A stretch of 14,252 bases of DNA from an uncultured Fretibacterium sp. (GTDB lineage: Bacteria; Synergistota; Synergistia; Synergistales; Aminobacteriaceae). Position numbers and translations under genes: made by a program. Positions within the stretch are counted from its first letter, which is position 1. The number at the start of each line of letters is the position of its first letter. The stretch spans positions 1 to 14,252 of the forward strand of contig NZ_CALIAA010000264.1 in the NCBI RefSeq assembly GCF_938040765.1, in the 5' to 3' direction. Below are positions 1-7,676 of this stretch, one piece after another. Below the pieces are notes generated by a model. The model saw only the letters and a list, made by a program, of their open reading frames with translations. It was not told the DNA's origin and searched no databases.

Positions 1-1
1 G

Positions 2-2542
2 TCCGCCAACGGACTGATGGACAGCGCCCAGGTTTGCACCATGACGCTGGAACTTCTGGAGCGCGAGCCCCTGCCATGGGGCGAAGACTTCACGATGGTG
101 TTCACGGGCTTCCTCTCCTTCACCCAGGCCCAGGTGCGACTGATCAAGAAGCTGAACGACCTCTGCCGGGAGGTCGTCGTGCTGAAGCCCGAGACGGGAC
201 TCTCCGATTTTCACGATGCCGCGCATCAGCTGGAGGGGCTCGTCTGGGAGGAATCCCCGCAAGGCGCTCCGGGGCTCATCCTTCAGCTACGGACCCGCGA
301 GAGCGAGCTCGAGGCGGAGGCCGCGGCGCGCATGCTCGCCCTCTGGAGCGCTGGAGGGGGGCCTCTGGCCGAGGAGATGGATTTTCCCGGATTCGGGGCC
401 GTCGGCATGATGTCGCCCGCGGCCGACGAAGAACTCGCGACCGAGGCTCTGAGGCGCTACTCCATTCCCTACGCCGCGTCGGAGGGGCCGTCGATCGATC
501 AAACCCTTCCGGGACGCTCGCTGTCCGCCGCATGGCCGCTCTGGACCCAGGGGCTTCCAACCTACGAGACGGCCCTGTTCTTGGTTCAGCCCTGTCTCGC
601 CGGGGACGCGTTCTCCGTCTCCGAGGCGCTGAGGGCCGGGCCGAGCGGCCTTGCGTCGTGGAGGGCTTTCATCGTGGAGGGAGAGGCAAAGGGCGAGGTC
701 TCCGAGGGGCTGCGGGGCGGAGTGCCTCGACACGCCCTCGCGGCCCTGTCGGCGACGGAGCGACTCTGCAGGGCCCTGCAGCGTGGAGGAACCCCGTCGG
801 ACCTGATGGGGGCCTTCCATCGATTCCTGACGCGAAAGGGGCTCTGGCTCGACCGGATGAAGGCCCTGCCCCTGAACTGCCCCGAGCTGGATGGCGCGAT
901 ACGCGCGACCGCCTCCGCCATCGAGTCCGTGCACGAGAAGTACCTGGCGCTCCGGGAGCTCCTGCCGGACATCGGCCCTGCCGGAAGAACGCCCCTGAAG
1001 GGCGACGACGCCGTGGAGTTCCTTCTGAGCTGGTGCCGCCAGACCCGTATCCGCCCGGAGCCCCCGCTCTCGGGGGCGCTGACGCTCTATCTGGGGCCCC
1101 CCCCGGTTCTGGCCTCCCATCCCGTCTGGGTCATGCTCGGCGTCTCCCAGGGGAACTGGCCGGGCCGCATTTCCGGCTCGCCGCTTCTGGGCCCCTCCGA
1201 ACGGGAGCGGCTCGCCGAGGCGGAGGCCTGGCTGCCCTCCGTTCAGGATAAGCATCTTCAAAGGGAGGCCCTCTTCCGCCGCCTGATCCGGACGGGAGAG
1301 TCCCTGACCGTCCTGTCCAGGGCCGATACGGACGAAAATGGACGTCCCGTGCCGGACACGCCCTTCCTGGAGCGTTTTATGGCGGACATGAATGCGGGCG
1401 TCGAAGCGGACATGGAAGCGGACGCAGACGGATGGACGCTGAAGGAACTGCCCACTGCCGGCGTCGATATCCTCCTGCCCGACAGCGGCCATATCTTTCC
1501 GGAGGTCGACGCCGATCCCCTCGCAGCCGCCCCGCGCCCTGGCGTATCCGTTGGAGGAGGCGGAGGAACGGAGCCGCAGAACAACCCTCCGGCGCTCGCG
1601 GTCAGCGACCTCCAGACACTCCTCGAATGCCCTCTGCGCTACTGGCTGCAGCGGAAGGCCGGGCTGAGGGAGAGGTCTCTGGAGCTCGCCACCGCGGCGG
1701 AATGGGGCTCGCTGACGCATAAGTTCTGGGAGCGGGTCTGGAGGCGATTCGGCCGTGGAGGCGAGCCCTTCCCGGAGACTGTGGAGGAGGAGTGGCGCTC
1801 GCTCTCCTTGTCCGATGAGGATTACGGGGCGTTCGGAAGGCTGATTCGGGACTGCCGTCTGGCGCGCGCCCTGGAGGTGCTGCGGTTTCGGATACGAAGG
1901 CTGGCGGCGCTTCAGACGCGTATCCTGGAGCGGTTGGGGCAAAGCGGATTCCGCCACAGGGTTGTCCTCCTGGAGGATGATACCGCGCTTTCGCTGGAGG
2001 TCGATGGGGTCCGCTTCACCGGGCGATGCGACCGGGTGGAGATCCTGGAGGACGGGGACGGACGCGCCCACGCCGTCATCACGGACTACAAGGCGGGAAG
2101 GAGCGTGCGGTACGAGGAGGGGATGAAGGACCTGGAGCGGTACCCCTGGTACGAGGGAGGGCCGTCAAAGCTCGTCCGCGGACTCCAGCTCTCGGCCTAT
2201 GCCCTGATGTACGGACCTCGCGAGGCCGATGCGCCGCTTGCGGGGGTCAACTTCCTGGGGCATCGGGATGGGGGGATCGCCGGGACCTTCTCGACGGCCC
2301 TCCAGGGCGTTTATGCCGAGGTCCTGGCCGGCGAGACGAGGAACAACCGCCGTACCCTGGACGAGCGCCGGGAGGAGGCCGGCTACGCCATGGCCTGTGC
2401 GGTACGGGTGCTGAAGCAGGGGCGGTTCGCGCCCTTCTATGATTCGCCCTCCTGCCGGTACTGCGACATGAAGAGTATCTGCCGCAGGGGCGAGATCATC
2501 GGCGAGCCCCTGGCAAACGAGGAGGAGAGCGCGGACGAGTGA
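2..2542 (+). CDS. AddB-like helicase-exonuclease subunit, PD-(D/E)XK nuclease with Fe-S cluster (5' end outside window)
   Basis: This looks like the C-terminal three quarters of an AddB/RexB-type subunit, which with AddA resects double-strand breaks for recombination. The frame is open to the left edge, and the first visible residues already belong to a degenerate UvrD-like helicase domain (FTGFLSFTQAQVRL; later VWVMLGVSQGNWPGR and LLGPSERERL), so the real start lies upstream. The RecB-type nuclease domain occupies the last ~310 codons. It shows a GSLTH histidine (codon 1718), GRCDR aspartate (2030 region), and DYK with Asp (2084) and Lys (2090). Four cysteines match the iron-staple pattern: one before the nuclease fold (1628, LLECPLRYW) and three in CRYCDMKSIC (2453, 2462, 2480). 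All expected catalytic and cluster residues are present, so the visible part looks functional. A Cas4-like or other RecB nuclease is the alternative, but the helicase-like half argues for AddB. The last 50 bp of this locus recur at 5588-5637. Confidence 0.82.
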   Translation, partial: SANGLMDSAQVCTMTLELLEREPLPWGEDFTMVFTGFLSFTQAQVRLIKKLNDLCREVVVLKPETGLSDFHDAAHQLEGLVWEESPQGAPGLILQLRTRESELEAEAAARMLALWSAGGGPLAEEMDFPGFGAVGMMSPAADEELATEALRRYSIPYAASEGPSIDQTLPGRSLSAAWPLWTQGLPTYETALFLVQPCLAGDAFSVSEALRAGPSGLASWRAFIVEGEAKGEVSEGLRGGVPRHALAALSATERLCRALQRGGTPSDLMGAFHRFLTRKGLWLDRMKALPLNCPELDGAIRATASAIESVHEKYLALRELLPDIGPAGRTPLKGDDAVEFLLSWCRQTRIRPEPPLSGALTLYLGPPPVLASHPVWVMLGVSQGNWPGRISGSPLLGPSERERLAEAEAWLPSVQDKHLQREALFRRLIRTGESLTVLSRADTDENGRPVPDTPFLERFMADMNAGVEADMEADADGWTLKELPTAGVDILLPDSGHIFPEVDADPLAAAPRPGVSVGGGGGTEPQNNPPALAVSDLQTLLECPLRYWLQRKAGLRERSLELATAAEWGSLTHKFWERVWRRFGRGGEPFPETVEEEWRSLSLSDEDYGAFGRLIRDCRLARALEVLRFRIRRLAALQTRILERLGQSGFRHRVVLLEDDTALSLEVDGVRFTGRCDRVEILEDGDGRAHAVITDYKAGRSVRYEEGMKDLERYPWYEGGPSKLVRGLQLSAYALMYGPREADAPLAGVNFLGHRDGGIAGTFSTALQGVYAEVLAGETRNNRRTLDERREEAGYAMACAVRVLKQGRFAPFYDSPSCRYCDMKSICRRGEIIGEPLANEEESADE

Positions 2543-2550
2543 CCGGCCCG
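2501..2550 (+). repeat. Direct repeat A, copy 1: 3' end of the AddB-like gene plus 8 bp beyond its stop
   Basis: This 50-bp stretch covers the last 13 codons, the stop and 8 following bases of the AddB-like gene. It matches 5588-5637 at 47 of 50 positions in the same orientation. The encoded tail is EPLANEEESADE here and QPLTNEEESADE in the other copy, each followed by TGA. Similarity stops sharply beyond both ends. Here it is in its natural context at the end of an intact gene. Confidence 0.9.
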
Positions 2551-2588
2551 CCGGACCTCTCGAAACAGGCGGCCAGCGAATTTGGTTT

Positions 2589-2597
2589 TGCTATAAT
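2589..2597 (+). promoter_or_regulatory. Extended -10 promoter (TGCTATAAT) for the Rpn-family gene
   Basis: A perfect TATAAT preceded by TGC forms an extended -10 element 30 bases before the Rpn start. No good -35 lies 17 bases upstream, which extended -10 promoters tolerate. An AGGAGAGG stretch at 2608-2615 is the likely ribosome-binding region, though its spacing to the ATG is long. The element sits between the AddB-like stop and the Rpn gene, so the two need not be co-transcribed. Confidence 0.6.
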
Positions 2598-2626
2598 GAG
2601 GCCGGTCAGGAGAGGCGGGAAGACGC

Positions 2627-3484
2627 ATGTCCGATCGGGACATCACGGAAAAATACCTTGAGGCCTATAACGACGTTTTTGCCGATATCGTGAACGTATT
2701 GCTCTTCAACGGGCAAAGAGAAGTCTGTCCCGACGATCTCCGGGATGCGAAGGCTCGTACCCTGTACAAGGCCGATGGCAAGCTCCGGGAGCAGGAGCGT
2801 GATGTCTCCAAGCTTTGGGTATCCGAGGGTATTGTCGTTTCTCTGATCGGCTTCGAGAACCAGACCCGGATCGACCGGGACATGCCGCTTCGGATACTGG
2901 GGTATGACGGGGCGGATTATCGTGGGCAGCTGTTTGCGAAGGGTGTTCTCTATCCTGTAGTGACGCTGGTTCTTTACTTTGGTGAGGAACCCTGGACGGC
3001 GTCCCGGTCTTTGTACGAGAGGATCCCGGTCTCTGAGAGATTGAGGCCGTTTGTGAACGACTACAGGATCAACCTCTTCGAGATATCATTTCTGGCGGAC
3101 GATCTGGTTGAGCGGTTTACAAGTGATTTCAGGATTGTGGCGGACTACTTCGTACAGATGAGGAGAAATCAGGACTACGTTCCCTCATGTCGGACCATTG
3201 AGCATGTGGACGCGCTATTGAAGCTTTTTTCGGCACTGACGCGCGATAACCGTTTTGAGGAGGCACAGAATCAATTAGAAAAGGGGGAGAGCGTAACCAT
3301 GCTGAGTATTTTGGACAAGGTGGAGGCCAGGGGTATCGCTTTGGGGCGAAACGAAGGTATCGCTTTGGGGCGAAATGAAGGCATCGCATTCACTGCGCGG
3401 CGGATGTTGAAGCTGGGCTTCACCCCGGAGCAGATCGCCCAGGCGACCGAGCTTTCCCTTGAAACAATCGAAGCATTGCGGTAA
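2627..3484 (+). CDS. Rpn-family recombination-promoting nuclease / putative transposase
   Basis: The 285-residue protein belongs to the Rpn (PD-(D/E)XK, formerly transposase_31-like) family: DNA endonucleases linked to RecA-independent recombination and found in many copies in gut anaerobes. The N-terminal part reads EAYNDVFADIVNVLLFNG. It is followed by candidate metal-binding residues Asp59 (EQERDVSKLW) and the E-x-Q motif Glu77/Gln79 (GFENQT), then YPVVTLVLYFG and FRIVADYFVQ, both typical of this subfamily. The C-terminus carries in-frame octapeptide repeats (GIALGRNE) and ends in a short helical segment (LGFTPEQIAQATELSLETI) resembling those at the end of other family members. Its base composition is visibly less GC-rich than its neighbours, suggesting acquisition. 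It lies between a repeat A copy and a broken hom fragment, so it may be part of a mobile or exchanged cassette. Whether it is active on DNA is inferred from the family only. Confidence 0.85.
   Translation: MSDRDITEKYLEAYNDVFADIVNVLLFNGQREVCPDDLRDAKARTLYKADGKLREQERDVSKLWVSEGIVVSLIGFENQTRIDRDMPLRILGYDGADYRGQLFAKGVLYPVVTLVLYFGEEPWTASRSLYERIPVSERLRPFVNDYRINLFEISFLADDLVERFTSDFRIVADYFVQMRRNQDYVPSCRTIEHVDALLKLFSALTRDNRFEEAQNQLEKGESVTMLSILDKVEARGIALGRNEGIALGRNEGIAFTARRMLKLGFTPEQIAQATELSLETIEALR
3332..3388 (+). repeat. In-frame 24-bp tandem repeat (GIALGRNE octapeptide) in the Rpn gene
   Basis: Two 24-bp units (3332-3355 and 3356-3379) differ at one base and are followed by a partial third (3380-3388). 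Because 24 bp is eight codons, gain or loss of units keeps the frame. Glycine-spaced C-terminal repeats are common in Rpn-family proteins. Confidence 0.85.
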
Positions 3485-3586
3485 GAGGACGCGGCCCTCC
3501 AGGGCTGTATTCTCTCGCTTCAGGAACGTTGGGAAACTGCTGCTCACATGTTCCATGGAAAATCCCCCATTCCTGTTTTCGTTTCC

Positions 3587-3730
3587 CTATCCTTTTGTCT
3601 CATACATTTCGGCCTGCGCGTAGCGCGCGATGGAGGGCAGGTCGGCAAGGATCCCTGTGCGGTCTCGCGCCCGCCTTCCCCGCTCCCGCGGAGCATGATC
3701 GGTCCCAAGGGGTCGGCAAAGAGCGTGACG
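3587..3730 (-). pseudogene. Degraded 3' end of a second homoserine dehydrogenase gene
   Basis: On the minus strand this stretch reads the C-terminal ~40 residues of homoserine dehydrogenase: VTLFADPLGP, then GSGEGGRETAQG, then IARYAQ. Positions 3613-3730 align with 6613-6731 of the intact hom gene with 7 substitutions and one missing base. The missing base, near 3652, shifts the frame after RETAQG. Downstream of the aligned part the fragment has its own ending, AQAEMYETKG and a TAG stop at 3587-3589, different from the DGERHSTGNK ending of the intact gene. It is therefore the tail of a distinct allele or paralogue, not a simple recent copy. The 5' side is cut off at 3730/3731, where the sequence becomes the terminator region of the adhesin fragment. 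Together with the two junctions around it, this fills the 3485-3775 interval, in which I see no intact gene. Confidence 0.85.
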
Positions 3731-3734
3731 CGGA

Positions 3735-3759
3735 AGGGGCGGACTTTTGGTCCGCCCCT
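3735..3759 (-). terminator. Stable hairpin downstream of the adhesin fragment
   Basis: Ten perfectly paired bases (3735-3744 with 3750-3759, AGGGGCGGAC) enclose a 5-nt loop, 16 bases beyond the adhesin stop codon. On the minus strand no T run follows, so it may be a weak or factor-assisted terminator or an RNA 3'-end stabiliser. On the plus strand it is followed by AATCTTT. Confidence 0.55.
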
Positions 3760-3775
3760 AATCTTTGATCCGCCG

Positions 3776-5641
3776 TTACGGCTGGATGGCGTTGTCCATC
3801 TCCTGAGCGATCGTCACTGCGGCGTCCGGGACGGGGGGCGCGTAGAACTCCGGTGCGCTCTCCACCTCGGGGATCGCTCCCGATGCGTCCTCGCCGGGCA
3901 GGGGCAGATCGCCGCCGCCCACGTCCAAAACGTCGTCCGCCGTCAGACTGCCCAGCTCCGGAGCCCCTTCGTCCGCCGCACCCATGTCCGCAACGCCGTT
4001 CAGGTCGAGCGAGTCCTCGGCAGGAACGCTGCCCGGCTCCAGCGCGTCCTCGACTGCATCCGCCGATGGCACATTGTCCAAATCCGGCCCGGGCTCGGAC
4101 ATGGCCCCGTCGGGTGCCGTTTCGGCGGGCGTCGTATCGGCCACCTCCGTCAGCGGCGCGTCGTCCAGGTCCGGAACGCTGTCCGCCGAGGTACCGGCCT
4201 CCGTGCCCGTGTCGACCGTGTCGATGGGATCCGGGGCAGGAAGGTCCGCCGTTCCGGCAAGCTCCTCGACCGAGGCTGAAGTATCCGCCGCTCCACCCGC
4301 GAGATCCGGAAGGGGCGTTCCCTCCGCCGGCTCGTTTGTCCCGGAGTCCTCCGTGTCCGGAAGGTCCGGGATGTCGGTGTTAAGCGCCTCGGCATCCACC
4401 GAAAGCAGCGCCGCAGCCTCGTCGATCGCCGCCTCGGCCTCTGCATCGGTCCCCTCCGAAAGGGCGCCCTCCCCGAGCAGCGAGGCATCAAGGGCCGCCG
4501 CCGAGTCCAGGCTGAGGTCGATCAGGTTCCCGTCCGCGTCGAGAAGCGATTCCGCCTCCTCCGCTCCCGGCGGGAGCGCGGAGATGGAGGCCGAGCGCCC
4601 GAGCCCCACGATCGGCGACGGCGGGATCGGCGGATTGGCGCCGCCGGTGACGGTCACGTGGAACGTCCCGCTGACCTCCAGGGACGTATCGGTGCTCTCG
4701 TTGGCCGTTCCGGCGTTGGCGACGTCCACGGTCTTCGCCGTCACGGTGATGTCCTTGTCCAGGTTCCAGTTCGTCTTGAAGGCGAGGTCGGGCACCTCGT
4801 TGTCGGCGATGCCGGAGATCGTGTAGGTGTCCGAATCCGCGTCGTAGGCCGCGTTGCCCTTGGTGAAGGTGGCGCCCGATCCCAGGCCCTTCAGGGTCAC
4901 GGTGACGGTCTCGGACCCGTCCGTGTCCGCTACCGTCGCGTTCAGGTTGATGCGGATGTCCTGGTTCGCCGTGCCGAAGGTCTGGGTGGGGTTCATGGTC
5001 AGCCCGTCCGCCTTGGCGTCGAACACCACGTCGAAAGTTTGGGCGTCCGCCTTGGGGGACTGCCCCTTCTCGCCGGAGTAGACCGTCAGCGTGATGCCCG
5101 TCGCGGTGCCGCTGAAGTTCTTCGGCGCCTCGACGGCGATGTAGCCGGGCAGCTTGCCGTCCGGTGTCAGGGGGATGCCCCAGGTGCCGTCACCCACGTT
5201 CTGGGCCTCCCGAGCGCTGGCCGCATCGGCCCCGACGACGACCTTGTAGTCGTTCGGGACGTGCTCCAGCTTAGCCGCGACGACCTGCTCCGACCCGTCC
5301 TTGTCGACCAGCCCCGTGCCCTCAACCTGGATCTGCACCCGCGTGTCCTCGGCCCCCCTGGCGGAGGCGATCTGGAGGTCGTAGCCGCTGTTGACGGCGC
5401 CGACGTGCACGGTCTGCTCGACTGTGTTTGTCACAGTGTTCGCCGCGTTCGCCTCCTGCGAGACGACGTGGGCCCTGACCGTGAAGTCGCCCGAGGCGTA
5501 CGTCTCCGGCCTGTAGGTGAGCGACACGGTGCCGCTGCCCTGAGCGCCGCCGACGTTCACGCCCTCCAGCACGTAATACTTGCCGTCGGCCAGCCCCTGA
5601 CAAACGAGGAGGAGAGCGCGGACGAATGACCGGCCCGTCAC
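3776..5641 (-). CDS. 3' portion of a large repeat adhesin / secreted surface protein (5' truncated; possible GTG start)
   Basis: The recognisable part begins near 5588 and runs ~600 codons to TAA at 3776. It has Ig/cadherin-like beta-sandwich repeats of the VCBS/T1SS-143 sort found in giant biofilm adhesins: DKDGSEQVVAAKLEHVP, DGKLPGYIAVEAP, FSGTATGITLTVYSGE and DTDGSETVTVTLKGLGSG. A Pro linker (NPPIPPSP) follows, then a ~270-residue acidic tail with no Lys, Arg or His. No RTX nonapeptides, LPXTG or outer-membrane anchor are seen. Such proteins normally run to thousands of residues with a signal or retention module at the N-terminus. Here that end is missing and is replaced by repeat A copy 2 and the transporter gene. 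The frame stays open into the transporter, but that part is a shadow. The only nearby start is GTG at 5641, overlapping the transporter TGA stop (GTGA). It would give 621 residues beginning TGRSFVRALLLVCQG, a weak signal-like stretch created by the junction, without a good ribosome-binding site. I regard it as a remnant; translation by coupling is possible. Confidence 0.65.
   Translation of the reverse strand: MTGRSFVRALLLVCQGLADGKYYVLEGVNVGGAQGSGTVSLTYRPETYASGDFTVRAHVVSQEANAANTVTNTVEQTVHVGAVNSGYDLQIASARGAEDTRVQIQVEGTGLVDKDGSEQVVAAKLEHVPNDYKVVVGADAASAREAQNVGDGTWGIPLTPDGKLPGYIAVEAPKNFSGTATGITLTVYSGEKGQSPKADAQTFDVVFDAKADGLTMNPTQTFGTANQDIRINLNATVADTDGSETVTVTLKGLGSGATFTKGNAAYDADSDTYTISGIADNEVPDLAFKTNWNLDKDITVTAKTVDVANAGTANESTDTSLEVSGTFHVTVTGGANPPIPPSPIVGLGRSASISALPPGAEEAESLLDADGNLIDLSLDSAAALDASLLGEGALSEGTDAEAEAAIDEAAALLSVDAEALNTDIPDLPDTEDSGTNEPAEGTPLPDLAGGAADTSASVEELAGTADLPAPDPIDTVDTGTEAGTSADSVPDLDDAPLTEVADTTPAETAPDGAMSEPGPDLDNVPSADAVEDALEPGSVPAEDSLDLNGVADMGAADEGAPELGSLTADDVLDVGGGDLPLPGEDASGAIPEVESAPEFYAPPVPDAAVTIAQEMDNAIQP
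5588..5637 (+). repeat. Direct repeat A, copy 2: orphan tail of an AddB-like gene
   Basis: This segment matches 2501-2550 at 47 of 50 positions. In the plus frame it encodes the AddB-type tail ending NEEESADE plus TGA, but nothing upstream of it is AddB-like. On the left it is fused to the adhesin fragment, and on the right it directly abuts the stop of the minus-strand transporter (5638). This marks a junction: an AddB-like gene end once lay convergent to, and 8 bp from, the transporter. Confidence 0.88.
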
Positions 5642-6528
5642 GCCCTCCCGCGGTGGGGCCTCGGACGCCTCCCGAAGAGCATTCCCAGCAAGATCAGCCC
5701 CATCCCCAAGGCTCCCGTGGCGCCGAGCCTTTCGTTCAGGAACACATATCCGGAAAGAGCCGCTCCAAGGGGGCCCAAGGCGGAGAACAGTCCTGCACGT
5801 TCGGAGGTCGTGCCGCTCTGCGCCAGAGGCTGGAGCGTGAATCCGAAATCGCTGCACACCACAGCCAACCCGAGGATGACACCCCACTCGGAAGCCGTTG
5901 CCGGCATTCTGGGGACCTCGAAAAGGGAAGCCATGACTATGCCGTACAGCCCTATGAACCCTACCTGCAGGATGCCGAGCGCCAGGGGATCGTCCCTTCG
6001 GCTGAGGCGATCGGTAAGGATGATGGTACAGGCATAAAAGACCGCCGCGGCCAGACACAGCGATTCCCCCTGCGAGATGGAGAAGGATCCCCCCTTCAGC
6101 GTGAGCAGGGCTACCCCCGAGAAGGAGACGAGGGTGCTGAGGAGAATGGGGATATCGGGCAGAGAACGACGCAGAACGGCCTCTAACAGAGGGACGAATA
6201 CGATGGCGGTGTTCTCCAAAAATGCGGCGGCCGAGGCCTCCGTAGTTCTGAGCCCCAACACCTCCGCGGCCATGACGGCAAAGAAAGAGGTGCCGAGCAG
6301 CATGCCCCTCAGCCAAGTTCCGGCGGAGACGCTTTTCAGCCTTCTCCATCCCAGGGGAAGGAGAAAGAGAAACGCCGTGATAAAGCGAATGCCCAGCAAC
6401 GAGAAGGGAGCTATCCCCTGAAGGCCGATCTTCGTCATCACATAGGAGGTGCTTCTGGCCAGAATCACCGCGGCCAGCAGGAGCTCCGCCCAGGTACGGG
6501 AAAAAGAGCCGTTCGTCGTGTCCATCAT
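5638..6528 (-). CDS. EamA/DMT-superfamily inner-membrane transporter
   Basis: The 296-residue protein has about ten hydrophobic segments arranged as two tandem EamA domains, the usual plan and length of drug/metabolite transporters, which export or exchange small metabolites across the inner membrane. The first half has the typical SYVMTKIGLQGIAPFSLLGIR and WLRGMLLGTSFF elements. The second begins at GESLCLAAAVFYACTIILTDRLS and ends in LGMGLILLGMLFGRR with a basic tail. The substrate cannot be read from the sequence; the RhaT/YdcZ/PagO-like membership of this family is too broad. Two adjacent ATGs (6528 and 6525) follow only a weak AAGAG ribosome-binding site. It lies 52 bp after hom in the same direction, so it could be the third gene of the pfk-hom transcript. 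Its TGA stop overlaps a GTG that could start the downstream adhesin fragment. Confidence 0.85.
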   Translation of the reverse strand: MMDTTNGSFSRTWAELLLAAVILARSTSYVMTKIGLQGIAPFSLLGIRFITAFLFLLPLGWRRLKSVSAGTWLRGMLLGTSFFAVMAAEVLGLRTTEASAAAFLENTAIVFVPLLEAVLRRSLPDIPILLSTLVSFSGVALLTLKGGSFSISQGESLCLAAAVFYACTIILTDRLSRRDDPLALGILQVGFIGLYGIVMASLFEVPRMPATASEWGVILGLAVVCSDFGFTLQPLAQSGTTSERAGLFSALGPLGAALSGYVFLNERLGATGALGMGLILLGMLFGRRPRPHRGRA

Positions 6529-6580
6529 CTCTTAAATCGATTCGTCTCTTTCCCCGAAGACGAACCTGTCCGTTCGGTCC

Positions 6581-7657
6581 TCATTTATTTCCTGTGCTGT
6601 GCCGTTCTCCATCCTGCGCGTAGCGCGCGATGGAGAGCAGGTCGGCGAGGATGCCCTGTGCGGTCTCGCGCCCGCCTCCCCCGCTCCCGCGGAGCGTGAC
6701 CGGTCCCAGGGGGTCGGCATAGAGCGTGACGATGTTCTCCGTACCGTCGAGGGCGGCGATGGGGTTGGACAGGGGAATCGACGTCGGCCGAACGGAGGCC
6801 CTCAGGGCGCTCCCCTCCCGCTTCAATTCGGACAGGAGCTTGATCCGCTCTCCCCGCTCCTTCGCGTCGCGGATCATCTCGGGAGTCACGCGGGTTATTC
6901 CCTCCCTGTCGACGTCCTCCACGCGCATGTTCGCATCGAAAAGGGCATGGGCGAGGATGACCAGCTTGACCGCCGCATCCCACCCCTCGACGTCCAGGGT
7001 CGGATCCGCCTCCAGCACGCCGGCGGAACGGGCTTCGGCGCAGGCCTCCTCGTAGGTCCTGCCCTTCTCCATCTCGGTCAGGACGTAGTTGGTGGAGGCG
7101 TTCAGGATACCCTGAACCCCCTCGATGGCGCAGCCGGCAAGTCCCTCTCGGGCCATTGCAAGGAGCGGCGTACCGCCCTGCACCGTCCCTTCGAAGAGCA
7201 GCCGTACCCCCCTCTCCCTCGCCAAACGGTTCAGCTCGTCGTACGCCAGGGCGATCGGGGCCTTGTTGGAGGTCACGACGTGCAGGCCGCGCTCCAGCGC
7301 GCACCGCACATGGGACAACCCCGGCTCCCCGCCATCGAGGTTCGTGGGCGTGGCCTCGATCAGCACCTCGGCGCCCGAGCGGGCAAGAAACTCCTCGAAG
7401 GAGGCCCGGCTATCCTCGGCTTTACAGGCCGTCCCCAGCCGCCCGGTCTCCGCAAAGGTTTGCAGGATCTCCCCAAGGGACAGTCCGTCGGGCATGAGCA
7501 CCGTTCCATGCGAGCGCGAGACGATCAGGCAGACCTGGGCCCGAAACCCACAGCGCTCCTCCAGCCTTCCGCGGTTCTCGTGCAGGAGCTCGACAAGACC
7601 CCGTCCCACCGAGCCGAAGCCCGCCAAAGCCAATTTCCATATCTTTTCACCCGCCAT
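6581..7657 (-). CDS. hom: Homoserine dehydrogenase (short form, no ACT domain)
   Basis: The enzyme reduces aspartate semialdehyde to homoserine with NAD(P)H, a step towards threonine and methionine, in the cytoplasm. The 358-residue product has the Rossmann motif GFGSVG (13-18), the conserved TSNKAPIA (129-136), GGTPLL (161-166), GILNASTNYVLT (183-194) and the family signature EADPTLDVEGWDAAVKL (217-232) with the catalytic-type Lys231. It stops after the substrate domain, as in short archaeal-type and some bacterial enzymes, so threonine feedback through an ACT domain is not expected. The ATG at 7657 has a strong GGAGG seven bases upstream. The gene starts 19 bp after the pfk stop, so the two are probably co-transcribed. 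A degraded copy of its 3' end lies at 3587-3730. Confidence 0.93.
   Translation of the reverse strand: MAGEKIWKLALAGFGSVGRGLVELLHENRGRLEERCGFRAQVCLIVSRSHGTVLMPDGLSLGEILQTFAETGRLGTACKAEDSRASFEEFLARSGAEVLIEATPTNLDGGEPGLSHVRCALERGLHVVTSNKAPIALAYDELNRLARERGVRLLFEGTVQGGTPLLAMAREGLAGCAIEGVQGILNASTNYVLTEMEKGRTYEEACAEARSAGVLEADPTLDVEGWDAAVKLVILAHALFDANMRVEDVDREGITRVTPEMIRDAKERGERIKLLSELKREGSALRASVRPTSIPLSNPIAALDGTENIVTLYADPLGPVTLRGSGGGGRETAQGILADLLSIARYAQDGERHSTGNK
6613..6731 (-). repeat. Repeat B, copy 2: 3' end of the intact hom gene
   Basis: These 119 bp within hom match 3613-3730 with 7 substitutions and one gap, in the same orientation. Similarity begins at the codons for the RYAQ motif and ends abruptly at 6731, where the other copy runs into the adhesin terminator region. 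Confidence 0.9.
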
Positions 7658-7676
7658 GATCCGACCTCCGCCATTT

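Noticed and set aside
3332..3388. CRISPR-like array
   Set aside because: The units are directly adjacent, in frame and without spacers, inside the Rpn gene.
4658..5629. 323-codon plus-strand frame ending in the AddB-like NEEESADE tail
   Set aside because: Only the last ~13 codons belong to an AddB-type gene (repeat A); the rest is antisense to the adhesin.
5642..6349. N-terminal extension of the adhesin frame through the transporter gene (857 codons in total)
   Set aside because: This part is an out-of-frame reading of the transporter gene: no adhesin-like sequence, and composition of a shadow frame.
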